DNA of 64,000 nucleotides, from contig OZ025213.1 in assembly GCA_964019055.1 (NCBI GenBank), positions 10,474,583 through 10,538,582 on the forward strand, written 5' to 3'. Source of the DNA: Anthopleura xanthogrammica (lineage: Eukaryota > Cnidaria > Anthozoa > Actiniaria > Actiniidae). Positions 11,848 through 24,191 of this stretch are shown piece after piece. How positions within the stretch are numbered: the first letter of the stretch is position 1; every line of letters begins with the position of its first letter. The position numbers were made by a program, and so were the translations under genes. Under the pieces are notes generated by a model that worked only from the letters and a program-made list of their open reading frames with translations, ran no database searches and was not told the origin of the DNA.

Positions 11848-13606
11848 TCATCGTAAGAAGTCACTTGTTCCCACCTGCTCATTCTTTTCTTCTCTTTTTA
11901 GTAGTTTAAAATAGGAATAAACACAGAGAATACAGTATATCTTGTAAAGAAAAAAGAATTGTTACAGTTATAATAAAGCATCACCTTCCATTATAGTCTA
12001 GTATACAAAGGTTTTTCATATACTACCAAAATCACTCAATTATTAGCGCTACCAAAATAACAATCAATCACGTTTTGAATTTCAGTTAACTCACATAACT
12101 ATTTGGAGCTCTCCAATTGGTCATGTCACATTCAAATAGGTCTCTATGATCAGAACAGAGCAGGAAATTAATGTTGTGACTATTTGGAGCTCTCCAAATA
12201 GTAACGTGAGTTTGATCATTGTGTTGGAGGTGCTAACAGTTGAGTGATTCTGGTAGTAATTTTGGGGTCATTTTGAATTTTCTTGGAAATAAGTTAAAAT
12301 ACCACTTGTCCAAGGAAAGCAATATTTTAGTTCCTTTTAGTACTACAGCATACAACATATTTGTTTGAAATTGAAAGAACATAATGTTGTCCCATTTCAA
12401 TCCACATGTTATTCTCCCGAGAATAAGTTTCTTTGTTTGAGTTGTATCATATTGATGTGTCTTCTCATGTGCAACCGCTAAACAAAGAAATGATACCCTA
12501 TGGAATTATACCTGTTCTGAAATGGGAAAACATTATGCCAATGCTAAAGACGACTATTATTATGAAAGATGTTCCAGTTAATTTTGATTTTTACTCACAT
12601 TGAGCAGCAGAAAGAGACTGTCCCCAATGTAAACTGAAGCAGTCATCTATTGATGATGAAACAAATGACATCAATTAATATCTCTTAATGATCTAGCTAT
12701 CTATTTAAACTTTTTACCTTGACTTCCTTGGCAATATAAAAGATAACAGTTCCAATGTCAAGGAGTTCTTCAATCCATATCCAGGCAATCCATGGAATTA
12801 AGAGCCTTTTCTTGTGCTGTTATGAAGAAAAAAATAATTAACTGACATTTTGGACCTTGAGCCATTTGCTGCTAAGAGTAAAACAATGAATACATTCTTT
12901 GAAAACTTTCCTTACCTTCCATATTCCAATCAGAAGTAAAACAGCAACAATTAGAGTGATAGCTGTTATTGATATTTGTACTTTGTGGATGACTGAAAGA
13001 GCTATAAGAAATAGGTGAAGGCGTTAATTCAATTTACTTTCAGAAGATATTTTACCATATCGGTCCCAAAAGATTGCTCCATCTAGGCAAACTGTGCAAC
13101 TCAGTACTAGACAGCTACCCTTTTCCACACCCATCTCTTTCACTCCCCCTATCCTAATGGATTCTAGTCTTAGCCTGAGAGGATGCTTAAACCCCCATCA
13201 CTGCCCCCCCCCCCCCCCCCCACCCCTATTATTGTATCAAATCATTTTACCAAGGTTTGGGTTGGGATTCCAAATTTATGTGTACAAGTATGAAATGAAA
13301 TGAATATACAATAATAATCATGGATACTTTCAAATCCTACTTTCCATTGGAAGAGGTAAGTCTTTCATTTGTGTCTTGGTCAGCCGATGTAGATAAGCTA
13401 CGTTGAACCACAGAAAGTACAACCTCAGCACCCCTACCACCTACACCCAAAAATACTGATCAGTAAAATTGAATAATTTTGAGAAAATTTTCAAAATATT
13501 TGTAAGACTTGTAAGGAAGATTCTCTTGGCTTACCACAGTTCCGATCCCACACGCAATACTTCCTTCTTTGACATTAAAACAGCAAAGAAATCGTTTGAT
13601 CTTCAT
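11848..13606 (-). CDS. LAPTM/DUF4728-like multi-span membrane protein (6 exons)
   Basis: Exons in coding order: 13606-13535, 13440-13341, 13001-12916, 12816-12718, 12646-12599, 11940-11848; 498 nt, 165 residues, all junctions in frame. The N-terminus has a Cys pair (RFLCCFNVKEGSIACGIGTV) resembling the CCxCCHVRTGT start of LAPTM4 proteins. Four hydrophobic stretches follow: VVVGVLRLYFLWF, ITAITLIVAVLLLIGIW, RLLIPWIAWIWIEELLDIG and DSLFLLLNIYCILCVYSYF. The C-terminus is short and charged (KLLKREEKNEQVGTSDFLR). Layout and length match small tetraspanning LAPTM/DUF4728 proteins of endolysosomal membranes. No PPxY motif is present, unlike human LAPTM4A. Family assignment is by pattern only; location and role are inference. 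It is convergent with VMA21 and head-to-head with ACSF2. Confidence 0.72.
12023..12272. repeat. Foldback element in intron 5 of the LAPTM-like gene
   Basis: Outer inverted ends are CAAAATCACTCAATTATTAGC on the left and GCTAACAGTTGAGTGATTCTGG on the right. An inner pair, ACTATTTGGAGCTCTCCAAT / ATTTGGAGCTCTCCAAATAG, is itself palindromic. About 250 bp, non-coding. Confidence 0.6.
12380..12548. repeat. GGGAAAACATTATGCC-type inverted-repeat element, copy 2
   Basis: Left GTTGTCCCATTTCAATCC and right TGAAATGGGAAAACATTATG are inverted copies. The inner sequence TTTCTTTGTTTGAGTTGTAT and AACAAAGAAATGATACC matches the element at 10976-11160. Confidence 0.55.
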
Positions 13607-13911
13607 TCTCAGCTCTACCAGACTTTGTTTCAATTATAAACTTGGTCTCTTAAAAGTTTTTACAACTTTTGGCTTCAAAAAAATGGCGAATTTTAACCAA
13701 ATTTTGCCTTACAGGATTCTCTCGCAACCCTCAGAAAGAATATCGAAACCAAAAACTGACATTTCGGATATTTGTCAATACTTTATTTTAGTTTCGATAC
13801 GTATTTTGTGAAACATTATTTTGCTTCCGGTTCCGGTCAAAACATTGGACCGGAAGTCATAACGGAGGAATTCGTTACCAGTACTTTTAGAACCCACGGC
13901 CAGGATCAAAA
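13607..13911. promoter_or_regulatory. Bidirectional promoter interval of LAPTM-like gene and ACSF2
   Basis: The start codons at 13606 (minus) and 13912 (plus) are 305 bp apart. No TATA box is placed convincingly. CCGGAAGTCATAACGG near 13850 contains CCGGAAGT, an ETS-family core, and CTTCCGGTTCCGG near 13824 contains its reverse. Such sites are common in TATA-less housekeeping promoters, but function here is inferred. Confidence 0.55.
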
Positions 13912-16900
13912 ATGGCGGCTCTTTTCAGAGCTTTTCGTTCCTCGAGGCTTTGCTTTCGAACTCGAATCAGTGGTTTGGTTAACCAAAAATGTTGCAGTAC
14001 TACCAAGAACCGTTTGTTAACCACAAGGTAAGTCTTAAACTTTGAATTATTTATGCAAAGAATATGTTTGACTTTAATTTTTCTTGTTATTTAAATGGTG
14101 CTCATGGGATGCCAGCTTAACTTTGCAAAATAAAAAACCAGAAAAGCTTAATATTTTCCTGCATTTTGATATCTATCATAAACAAATATCCCTGAGATCT
14201 ATAGGCTTATGCAATTTAACTTCCATTAACCATTTATCAGCCACCCTTGTGAAAATAGTGATCCATGATACAGCTAGGGACCACAGAGCATAGTTTTTCA
14301 GTGGGGAGGGGGGGCTAAACCGAGGAATGCCCCCACCCCCCTGAAAATTTGTGGAAAGAAGTGGAGGGAGAGGGGGCCGGGGGGCAAAGCCTTCCCACTA
14401 CCACCATGGTGCATCTTATGGAAATGGTGGGACCCTGGATAGGGGGGTCTTGAAATAAGCGATAAATAAATACTTAAATTTTTATTGCTTTCATTGTAGG
14501 GGGGCACTTAAAAAAAAGATAAAATTGGCTAATTTCTGGTATAATGTTATATGTTTATAGTGCCATACTTAATGAGAAGTTAACCCAAAGTTACACGCAT
14601 GGAGTCCCCAGCAAACCACTGATAGGAGATACTATAGGGCAAAGGATTGACAAGACGGCAGAAAAGTTCCCTGACAGAGAGGCTTATGTCTTTTGTGAGG
14701 ATGGTGATAGAGCAACTTTTGCAGAATTTAAAGAAGAGGTAAACTTCTGGTTTAAATTTGAGATACCTGGTAACCACCACCCCTCCCCTCCCCTCCCCTC
14801 CTCAGGTGTCGGCAAGGAACACCATATATACAAGCTAATAAGTGCCTCAGGCTAAGAAAGAGAGACGAAGGTAAATTTCTGTGTACCAAAGGAATAAATA
14901 TCCCCAACTCATTCCTCAGCCAAGCCAAGAAATAAAGCGAAGAGAATAACCCACTTACCAGTTTATTTGTTGAAGCAGATTATTTGTTGACACAGTTTGC
15001 AATATAAGCAAGACAAAAGTCCTGATGTGGACAAGTGTACAGCAAAATTTGATTTCCCCAGGATATACCCGGTGGGGATCAAGGGTTTCATATAAAGGGT
15101 GGATAAAGGAATAAGGACCAGTGCTGTTTCTATATAAATGTTTGACAATGTTTTTTCCCAGGTTGATCAGTTGGCAGCAAGTTTCCTTGCATTGGGTTTA
15201 CAGAAAGGTGATCGTGTTGGGATGTGGGGTCCAAATACAAGAGAATGGGTCATAACACAGTTTGCTACTGGCAAAGCTGGACTTATAATGGTAGGTTACT
15301 TTATACTAACTAAGACTGTCTGTTACGATTGTTGATATAAACTTTGAACAAATTGGGAAGCCATTCGAGCGTTATAGCACAGCAGTCCCATACTGTGTAT
15401 ATGCTGTACACTGAATGTATGATGAGAATGGGAAGCCATTTAAGTGTTATGGCACAGGAACCCCATACTGTGTATATGCTGTACACTGAATGTATGATGA
15501 GAATGGGAAGCCATTTAAGTGTTATGGCACAGGAACCCCATACTGTGTATATGCTGTACACTGAATGTATGATGAGAATGGGAAGCCATTTAAGTGTTAT
15601 GGCACAGGAACCCCATACTGTGTATATGCTGTACACTGAATGAATGATGAGAATGATGAGAAGCCATTTAAGTGTTATGGAACAGGAACCCCATACTGTG
15701 TATATGCTGTACACTGAATGAATGATGAGAATAGAAAGCCATTTAAGTGTTACGGCACAGGAACCCCATACTGTGTATATGCTGTACACTTTAAGGTGGC
15801 TTCCTATAATATTATTTAGACCATACCTTTCATATTCATCTGGCTTATTTATAGTCTAAACTTACACCTATATACTTGGTTTTTGGACCAGTGATAATGC
15901 TTGGATGAAAGTTTGGATTGATGCCAATTTCAGCTTGATTGGCGTTACCTTGGCAACGATAAACAAATATGGCCGAAATTAGTTTTTGTAGAATAACTCT
16001 AAAACACGATGAGACCTGGACAAGCGGTTAACCACATCATAAACTTCATAATATTGCGGAACAGTTCTTACTATTTAAAAAAAAATCAATCTGTTTGATT
16101 TTGAGTAATTCGCAGAAATACTCTAAAGCCGTAATTTTCGTATGTTGAAAGATGGCGGTGGCCTAATTGATACTTGGAAAAAAACGAAATAACATAAAAA
16201 TACTATAGAAAAGACCTTTCCTTATACACTTCCCTCTGGCTAAATGCTAAATCTTAATTCTTTTTTGAAGCAGAGATACAATTTTTTTTTCAATGCATGA
16301 ATATTTTGATATTTTAGTAAATATTAATGCAAGGAAAAAATCATATCTCTGCTTCGGTAAAGAATTAAGATTTAGCAAGTATCGATTAGGCCACCGCCAT
16401 CTTTCAACATACGAAAATTACGGCTTTAGAGTATTTCTGCGAATTACTCAAAATCAAACAGATTGATTTTTTTTTAAATAGTAAGAACTGTTCCGCAATA
16501 TTATGAAGTTTATGATGTTGTTAACCGCTTGTCCAGGTCTCATCGTGTTTTAGAGTTATTCTACAAAAACTAATTTCGGCCATATTTGTTTATCGTTGCC
16601 AAGGTAACGCCAATCAAGCTAAAACTGACATCAATCCAAACTTTCATCCAAGCATTATCACTGGTCCAAAAACCAAGTATATAGGTGTAAGTTTAGACTA
16701 TAAATAAGCCAAATGAAAATGAAAGGTATGGTCTGAAGAATACTATAGGAAGCCACCTTAAATGAATCATGAGAACAATGGGAAGTCATTTAAGTGTTAT
16801 GGCACAGGAACCCCATAATAAGTATATGCTGTACACTTTAAATGAATCATGAGAACATTGGGAAGCCATTTAAGTGTTATGGCACAGGAACCCCATAATA

Positions 16901-19900
16901 AGTATATGCTGTACACTTTAAATGAATCATGAGAACAATGGGAAGCCATTTAAGTGTTATGGCACAGCAGTCCCATAATAAGTATATACTGTACACTTTA
17001 AATGAATCATGAGAACATTGGGAAGCCATTTAAGTGTTATGGCACAGGAACCCCATAATAAGTATATGCTGTACACTTTAAATGAATCATGAGAACAATG
17101 GGAAGTCATTTAAGTGTTATGGCACAGGAACCCCATAATAAGTATATGCTGTACACTTTAAATGAATCATGAGAACATTGGGAAGCCATTTAAGTGTTAT
17201 GGCACAGCAGTCCCATAATAAGTATATACTGTACACTTTGAATGAATCATGAGAATAATGGGAAGCCATTTAAGTGTTATGATATTAATGCTCTATAATA
17301 TTTCATCCAGATACATGACATATATTTGATTCAATGTTTCAGGTAAATATCAATCCAGCATACCAAGTATCAGAGGCTGAATATGCTTTGAAGAAGGTAC
17401 TAGGATTATAATTACTGGGCTAGCTGTGGTTAGCATGTGCTCAGATGTATATATTGATGTATTGATGTATTTTTGCATTACATGTATGTTTTATAGGTTG
17501 GGTGTAAAGCACTAGTGATGTCTGATGTTCATAAGACTCAGGATTATTATCATATGATAACACAGATTGCTCATGAGTTGCCAACTGCATCGCCTGGAGA
17601 ACTGTACAGCACGAGGTAATTACATGTGTTCGCATGACCAACGCCATGTTGTGTGACCTGTGTGTGCATTGAGTTACTGTGGGAAGTGTGTGTATGTTTG
17701 TACGTCTAGCTATTTACAGAGCTGAATAAAAAGTCAAGGCTAAACATAATGGTTGGTCAGTGGAAAATGTCTGGCCAAAACTGGCACTTATCAGGCCAAG
17801 TGCCTCGGCCAGCTGGTCCTCTTCAGACTGGCCACATTGACGGCAGGTCACATATTGATCAGCCTGATATGGCCAGTCATCCAACTGACTATTGAACAGC
17901 CATTGTTATTACCTCTAATGAACAGAATGAATTAGCAGAATGAATTAAAATAGATGATGTTTTATTAATATCTAGGATCCTCTTGCAGACAGTACATGTT
18001 TACTTACATTTCTTGGACCATTTCTTGTTCCCTTACCAGGCTTCCAGACTTGAAAACTGTCATTGTTGCTTCCAAAAGTAATAAACACTTTAGGTGAGAC
18101 ATTAATAGGCTGTTCATTTGTTTTCTTTTGCTCCAAGTTATGCCATGCAGGGTCTTAAAATAACAGCCAGTCAACTGACAATGTCCAGCCAAATTTGGTA
18201 CTTGACCGGTCGAATACGGTTTTGAATGGACATGTTGACCGGTGGTATTTGAAAAGAATAAAATGAAATATCATATGCTGGACATCTTGACTGGTGTATG
18301 ACTAGCTGTTATTTTGAGCCCTGTCATGGGTGGCATGCATGCACATCACTTACTTTCATTATAATGATAATGCTAATTAACAAAAAGCAAAGAGGAAAAG
18401 TAAATGAGGAAAAAATATAAGTTATTTGCTGTCCTAAAGTTGGTCCAAATAGGAAACATTTGTGCCCTCAGCCTAATGACCTCAGGCACAGGTTTTCCTG
18501 ATCTGGACCTCCTGGTCAGTGTGAACTGAATATGTAAGTTGCATTTATTTGACATACCTCATGGAAGAGGCCCTTGAAGGGAGTGACAGATGTAAAATAT
18601 AAGCAAGGAAATATTTGATGTAATCAAGAAATTGTCATGTTGAAAGAAGATTTTCAGTCAGGTTACATAATTGATAAACATATTTTATTTCAAAAAAGGT
18701 TGTCATCCCCAAAGGCCAAAGGCGATAGGGAATAGGTCATTCCAAGATGGAAAGGAATTATGGGTATACAACTAAACACGAATAATCAAGGATTTTAAAA
18801 TGGTTTTCATGGACTACAAACAACACGGAATATCTCAACACTAACCTCTGTGTTCTTGACGAGAATAAGAAGCAGAAACACACATTATTCCAGCTATTCT
18901 TGGATCTTGAAATGACCTATTTCCTATCGCCTATTGCCTATGACAACCTCTTTTGAAATAGGTATATGGTTATGTGTATTAAGCTTGGGAGCTGTTGGCT
19001 AGTATATTCATGTCACCAAATATTTTTTTTTTTTCCTAGTGGTGCATTCCGATTTAAGGATCTTGAGGCATTAGGTGGTGCGTCAGAAAGGCAGCAGCTG
19101 CAAGATATCCAAAATGAGCTGGACTGTGATGATCCTATTAATATACAATTCACATCTGTAAGTATAATTGGTATGGCTTCTGTTAGTTAGTGTTTAAAAA
19201 AATCCTGTTTAATTAAAGATATTACAGTCGAACTAAGAAAACCATGAAAACATAAACATAAACACCTGAAATATGTCTAGAATGTTTATTTAGACCGTTA
19301 CTACTATTTTTCTTCCACCGTGAAAAGAGTTTTTGTGTAATTCCAGTTGTGCCAATCAAGAAATATAAATGCAATGAATCCTTCTCTCATGTATGTCTTT
19401 TTCAAATAGATAAACAGCAAACAACTTTAGCGTGATCGCACTTTGGTTCAACACAATAAACCTTCCAGACATACTTTAATTACAAGGCGATACAATTACA
19501 CGAGACAATTAACAATGTCGAGTTTTCAAGCAAAGCGGCAAAAAAAATCATAATTTTGAGTTGCAAGGTTTTGACTTCAGATGACAAACTCACAACATGT
19601 TGCCTGAAGTTGAAAGTATGTTAAAAAACTGTTCAATCTGGCATGTTACATCGTATATAGCTTTCACACAATAGCATTGTGTGAAAAATCGTTGCTGCAA
19701 ATCATCTCGTGTAACATCGGCTTTAGGTGCATTTTCATGGTTTTCTTAAATTGACTGTGATATGAAATTGACTCTTTTTTATAAATTATACTCTCGACCC
19801 CAGAGCCCTTTTATTGTTACTGTGCATGCTCAATGAAACGACATCTTTGTTTCAGGGTACCACAGGGTTCCCAAAGGGAGCTACACTTACTCATCATGGA

Positions 19901-22024
19901 ATCATTAACAATGCAGTATGTGTATCTAATGTTATGAACTATGATGTAAGTATTGCCGACTAGGATATTTATAACCTTAAAAAGTGGGTGGGGAGGGTAA
20001 GATTGGAAAATATGAGAGACTGGTATGCAAAAGGGAAAAGTGTCTGCAGTCCCTGCTTACTCAGGGGTATGACATGTACATGAAAATTTTCTATATATTT
20101 TATATGAAAATATAAGATTATGATTTTCTTCTTGGGACAGAAATATGCCAGAATTTGTATGCCAGTTCCTCTTTACCATTGTTTTGGAATGGTTCTTGGC
20201 AGGTATGTTACTTTATTTATTCTTTCATCCATCCTTCCATTCATTTATTAATCCATCCCTATGTCACTCTGTCCACCTGTCCATCTATCACATCCCATCC
20301 ATCCTGCCACCCAATCTCATTCCTCCCATTAAGGGAATGGTCAATCCTTAGCATGCATATATCCAGTTCTGGATGCAAGCGGGAAGTTGCTTAAGCATTA
20401 AAGAAGCGTTCGTTAATTCGTTCGTTCGTTTGTCCGTTCATCCATCTGTTCGTTCATTCATTCATTCATCTGTTCCTTCATTCAATCATTCATTCATTCA
20501 TTCATCCATCCATTTATTTACTAATTCATTTGTATCTAATGTATTTCTAGTCTTACCACCATTACACATGGCACAACAGTAGTTTATCCATCACGTGCAT
20601 TTGATGCAGGAGCAGTTCTTAATGCTATACAACAAGAAAAGTAAGGAACCAGACACTTCTACACAACTGCTTCTAAATCAACTATATATTATTGTGTTGG
20701 GTAGCTTTCTTTAATAATACTTAACCAGACTTAGCCAGGGTATTCTGCTCAATTAGTTTATCTATTCATGTGGCCTGTACCTTTTTATTATGAACATTTC
20801 TTCTTACAATTAGTGTAAGACCCCTTGCAGCATGTCAGAATGCAGCTCAATTTGGAGGGCAAAACAATAGGTTCCAATTCTCAGGAGATTAAAATTCTTT
20901 TGTTTTGCCCTACAAATTGAGCTGCTCTGATGTCACGTGCAAGGAGTCTATAGATAATTTATCTTAACTCCCTTGAAGGTACAAATAAAATTATAACAGT
21001 ATTGTATCGTGTCATAGATCCATGAAATACAAAATTACTAAATAGTACAAAATAGTGCTAATTAAACAACACAATTTGCACAAAATTGTACTATTTAGTA
21101 TAACAAATGTTTCATGAATATATTGTTTGCACTCTATCGTATCGTATTGTTATCACATAGACTAACAATATTGATCTGATTTTTTCTACCTGTGTAGATG
21201 TACATCTCTGTATGGCACACCAACTATGTTCATTGATATACTCAATCACCCGACCTTTGCATCTTGTGATGTTTCAAGTTTGAACACAGGTAGGTTAGCC
21301 GCTCAAAAAATCAATTCATCAAACAAATACTTTGCTTTACTTTAATCCATGCACTTTCAGTTTTGATTTTTTTAATAATTTAGTTATAAATTATTGGGCG
21401 TTTACATTTCAAATATTCTATCATGGGATGCCCATTGTACATACAATGTCAAAAAAGCCAACAAACAATCATAAGATCCATATTAGAGTATGCTTCACCT
21501 GTTTGGGCAGCCCTCCCCCTTTTTCTTTCTGATTACGTAGAATCTGTTCAGAAAAGAGCTCTTCGAATAATCCATCCATGGCTAAGCTATGAAGAAGCTC
21601 TCCAATCATCTGGATTACTCACCCTTAGGGCTAGGCGGGAGGACACTTGTATCAAGTTCATGCAAAAAATCCGTGGTTCATTCCCCTTTAGTAGTCTCTT
21701 TCCCAATATTACACATAGTTATAGTTACAGCCTTAGATCTGGGAGTAGCAGGGAGGTGAGGCTAGTGGCCAACACCAAGAGGTTCAGTGACTTCATAACC
21801 TCTCGCCTGCAGGACCTAATTAGAGAATAGTTTACATTAGTTTTTGGCCGTCTCTCTAATTACTCTTGCTTAGCTGGGGTTATGAAGTCACTGACAAATC
21901 CTTAATTATTTAATTATTTAATATTCAATAACATCTATGTAACCTAATATATATTAATTGTAATTATTTAGCTGACCTCCACTGTAATTCAGTCGTCAGT
22001 CTGCAATTGTGGTTCAATTAAACA

Positions 22025-22065
<41 letters not shown>

Positions 22066-24157
22066 ACAGAAAATAAATTTTTAGTCAAGAGCTTCATGTA
22101 AACTCTTTCTGTGCATCTCTAAGGACAGAATGAAGGGGGATTTGACTGGGTGGCTTGCCAAATCCGTTGGCAAAAAAATTATGAACAATATAAACTATAA
22201 AGAAAAAATCAACATACTGGATAACTGCCACTCCCCTTGAAATCCTGGATCATAGTTACAGGGGTGTATCCAGGGGGTCCTAGGGTGCCCATGACCCCCC
22301 CCCCCCCCTTTGTAGAAAAGAAGTGATAACTAATAAAACAATCTCGCTCTAGTCTCTTGATCTAGTGCTGAGTCAGACTCACATGACCAAGTCAAACTCA
22401 TAACAGAGATACCGCTTTTAAGTTGGCCAGGTTTCATAAACTGTCCTCCTCTACTAACTATGCCTGGATCCACTATTGATCTTACATTTTTTTTGCTGAT
22501 TATTTGAAAGCCCACATCTGAATAGTCCCTTTCACAGTTCCCTGTGCCATCTTGAAAGGTAGCCATGCCTTTGCATCGACGCGAGACATGAGGTGAGCTT
22601 GCAATGATAGAGACCTTTTTTTATCACCTTGGAAATTTAATCACATGTCTCTATCATTGCAAGCTCACCGTTCATCTCGCTTCGATGCGAAGGCATGGCT
22701 ATACCTTTACGGTTAAATTTCAAGATGGCGCTGGGAACTATTGCCCTTGTTTGATGGAGTTTGTGCTTTCTTTACAAAAAGGAATCATGGCTGGGTCAAC
22801 GTGTCCTATAGAAGTGATGAAAAATGTTATTGACGTGCTTCATATGCCTGAAGTGACAGTAAGTAAAAGTTAAAGAAGATTTTCTAGGAGTTGAGGTGCC
22901 ATCGCATAACATTTTCTGATGTTGTTTGTTTGTTATTATTTAGATTTGCTACGGTCTGACAGAAACAAGTCCAGTCACCACTCAATCAAAGCGAGATGAT
23001 CCAGTAGAGTTACGAGTTTCCACAGTTGGACAAGTGCATGCAAACACAGAGGTAACATGTGGATTATTTTTGGTTGGCAATCAGAATAGAGTTTTTTAAA
23101 AGCTTCATATTGCAACTACAGCAATTTTGGTTACATTTGCTGACTTTTGCAAATAGACATTTTTCAAAGTTGAGTATTGCCTGGCATTGAAATTATCAGT
23201 AAATATGCTATCCTTATACAGTCAAGCCTTGTTCTGCACGGATAATTACACTGTCTTACAGCACACACATTTTCTCCTGAATAGTGCCCTTCACATTTCC
23301 CTGCACCATCTTGAAAGGTAGCTTTGCCTTTGCATCAAAGTGAGACAAGCGGTGAGCTGGCAGTGATAGAGACCTTTTTTTAACACCTTGGACAATTATT
23401 CACATGTCTCTACATTGCAAGCTCACTGGTCGTTTCGCTTTAATGCAAAGGCCGGCTACCTTTCAAGATGATGCAGGAAACTGTGAAGGGGACTATTAGG
23501 TTAACCTGCTTGTAAGATGGTGCCATGAATACAGACACTGATATTAACATGGTCTATTTTCTCACAGGCCAAAGTTATTGATGGCACCCATGGGCGAGTT
23601 GTTCCTATTGGTGAACCTGGTGAAATTTGCTTCCGTGGTTATTCAGTGATGATGGGATATTGGGAAGATGAGGAGAAAACTAATGCAGCTATTGATGCTA
23701 ATGGATGGTTCCATTCTGGGTAAGTTATTAGCTATTAGTTATGAGCTATTCTGAGGTTATTGACTAATATTGTAAAAGTCTATTTTTACTGAACAACAAT
23801 ATTTTGTTTTATATGTTTTCTTTTTTAGAGATTTGGCAACGATAGATGAAAATGGATATATCAAAATTATAGGTAGAATTAAGGTGAGATCCCATTCTTT
23901 GAACTTATTATCCTAAAATCATCCTTACCCCTACCACACCCTGCAGTGGCGAGTTCCTTAGTCTTTCTGAATGGAGGGGGTTTGATAGACCTCTTTAGCT
24001 TAGGCGTAGTGTTTTCCCATTTCAGAACATGTGTCATTCCCTGGAGTATCATTTCTTTGTTTAACGGTTGCGCATGAGAAGACACATTAATATGGATAAA
24101 ACTCAAACAATAATCGGCAGAGGCAAATAATTGCTTGCAAGACACTAACAAATCTCG

Positions 24158-24191
<34 letters not shown>

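Noticed and set aside
13201..13222. Poly-C, and similar poly-C/poly-G runs near 22294, 28081 and 46833, as regulatory signals.
   Set aside because: Plain homopolymers common in this kind of genome; no position or conservation argues for function.
15310..15789. Long repetitive open frames on both strands, coding tandem [13 protein letters not shown] and [16 protein letters not shown] repeats.
   Set aside because: They are by-products of the 75-bp minisatellite, whose period is a multiple of three. They lie in an ACSF2 intron and have no independent gene signals.
20145..20582. Ser/His/Pro-rich open frames.
   Set aside because: Generated by CATC/CATT microsatellite tracts and by ACSF2 exons read in the wrong frame.
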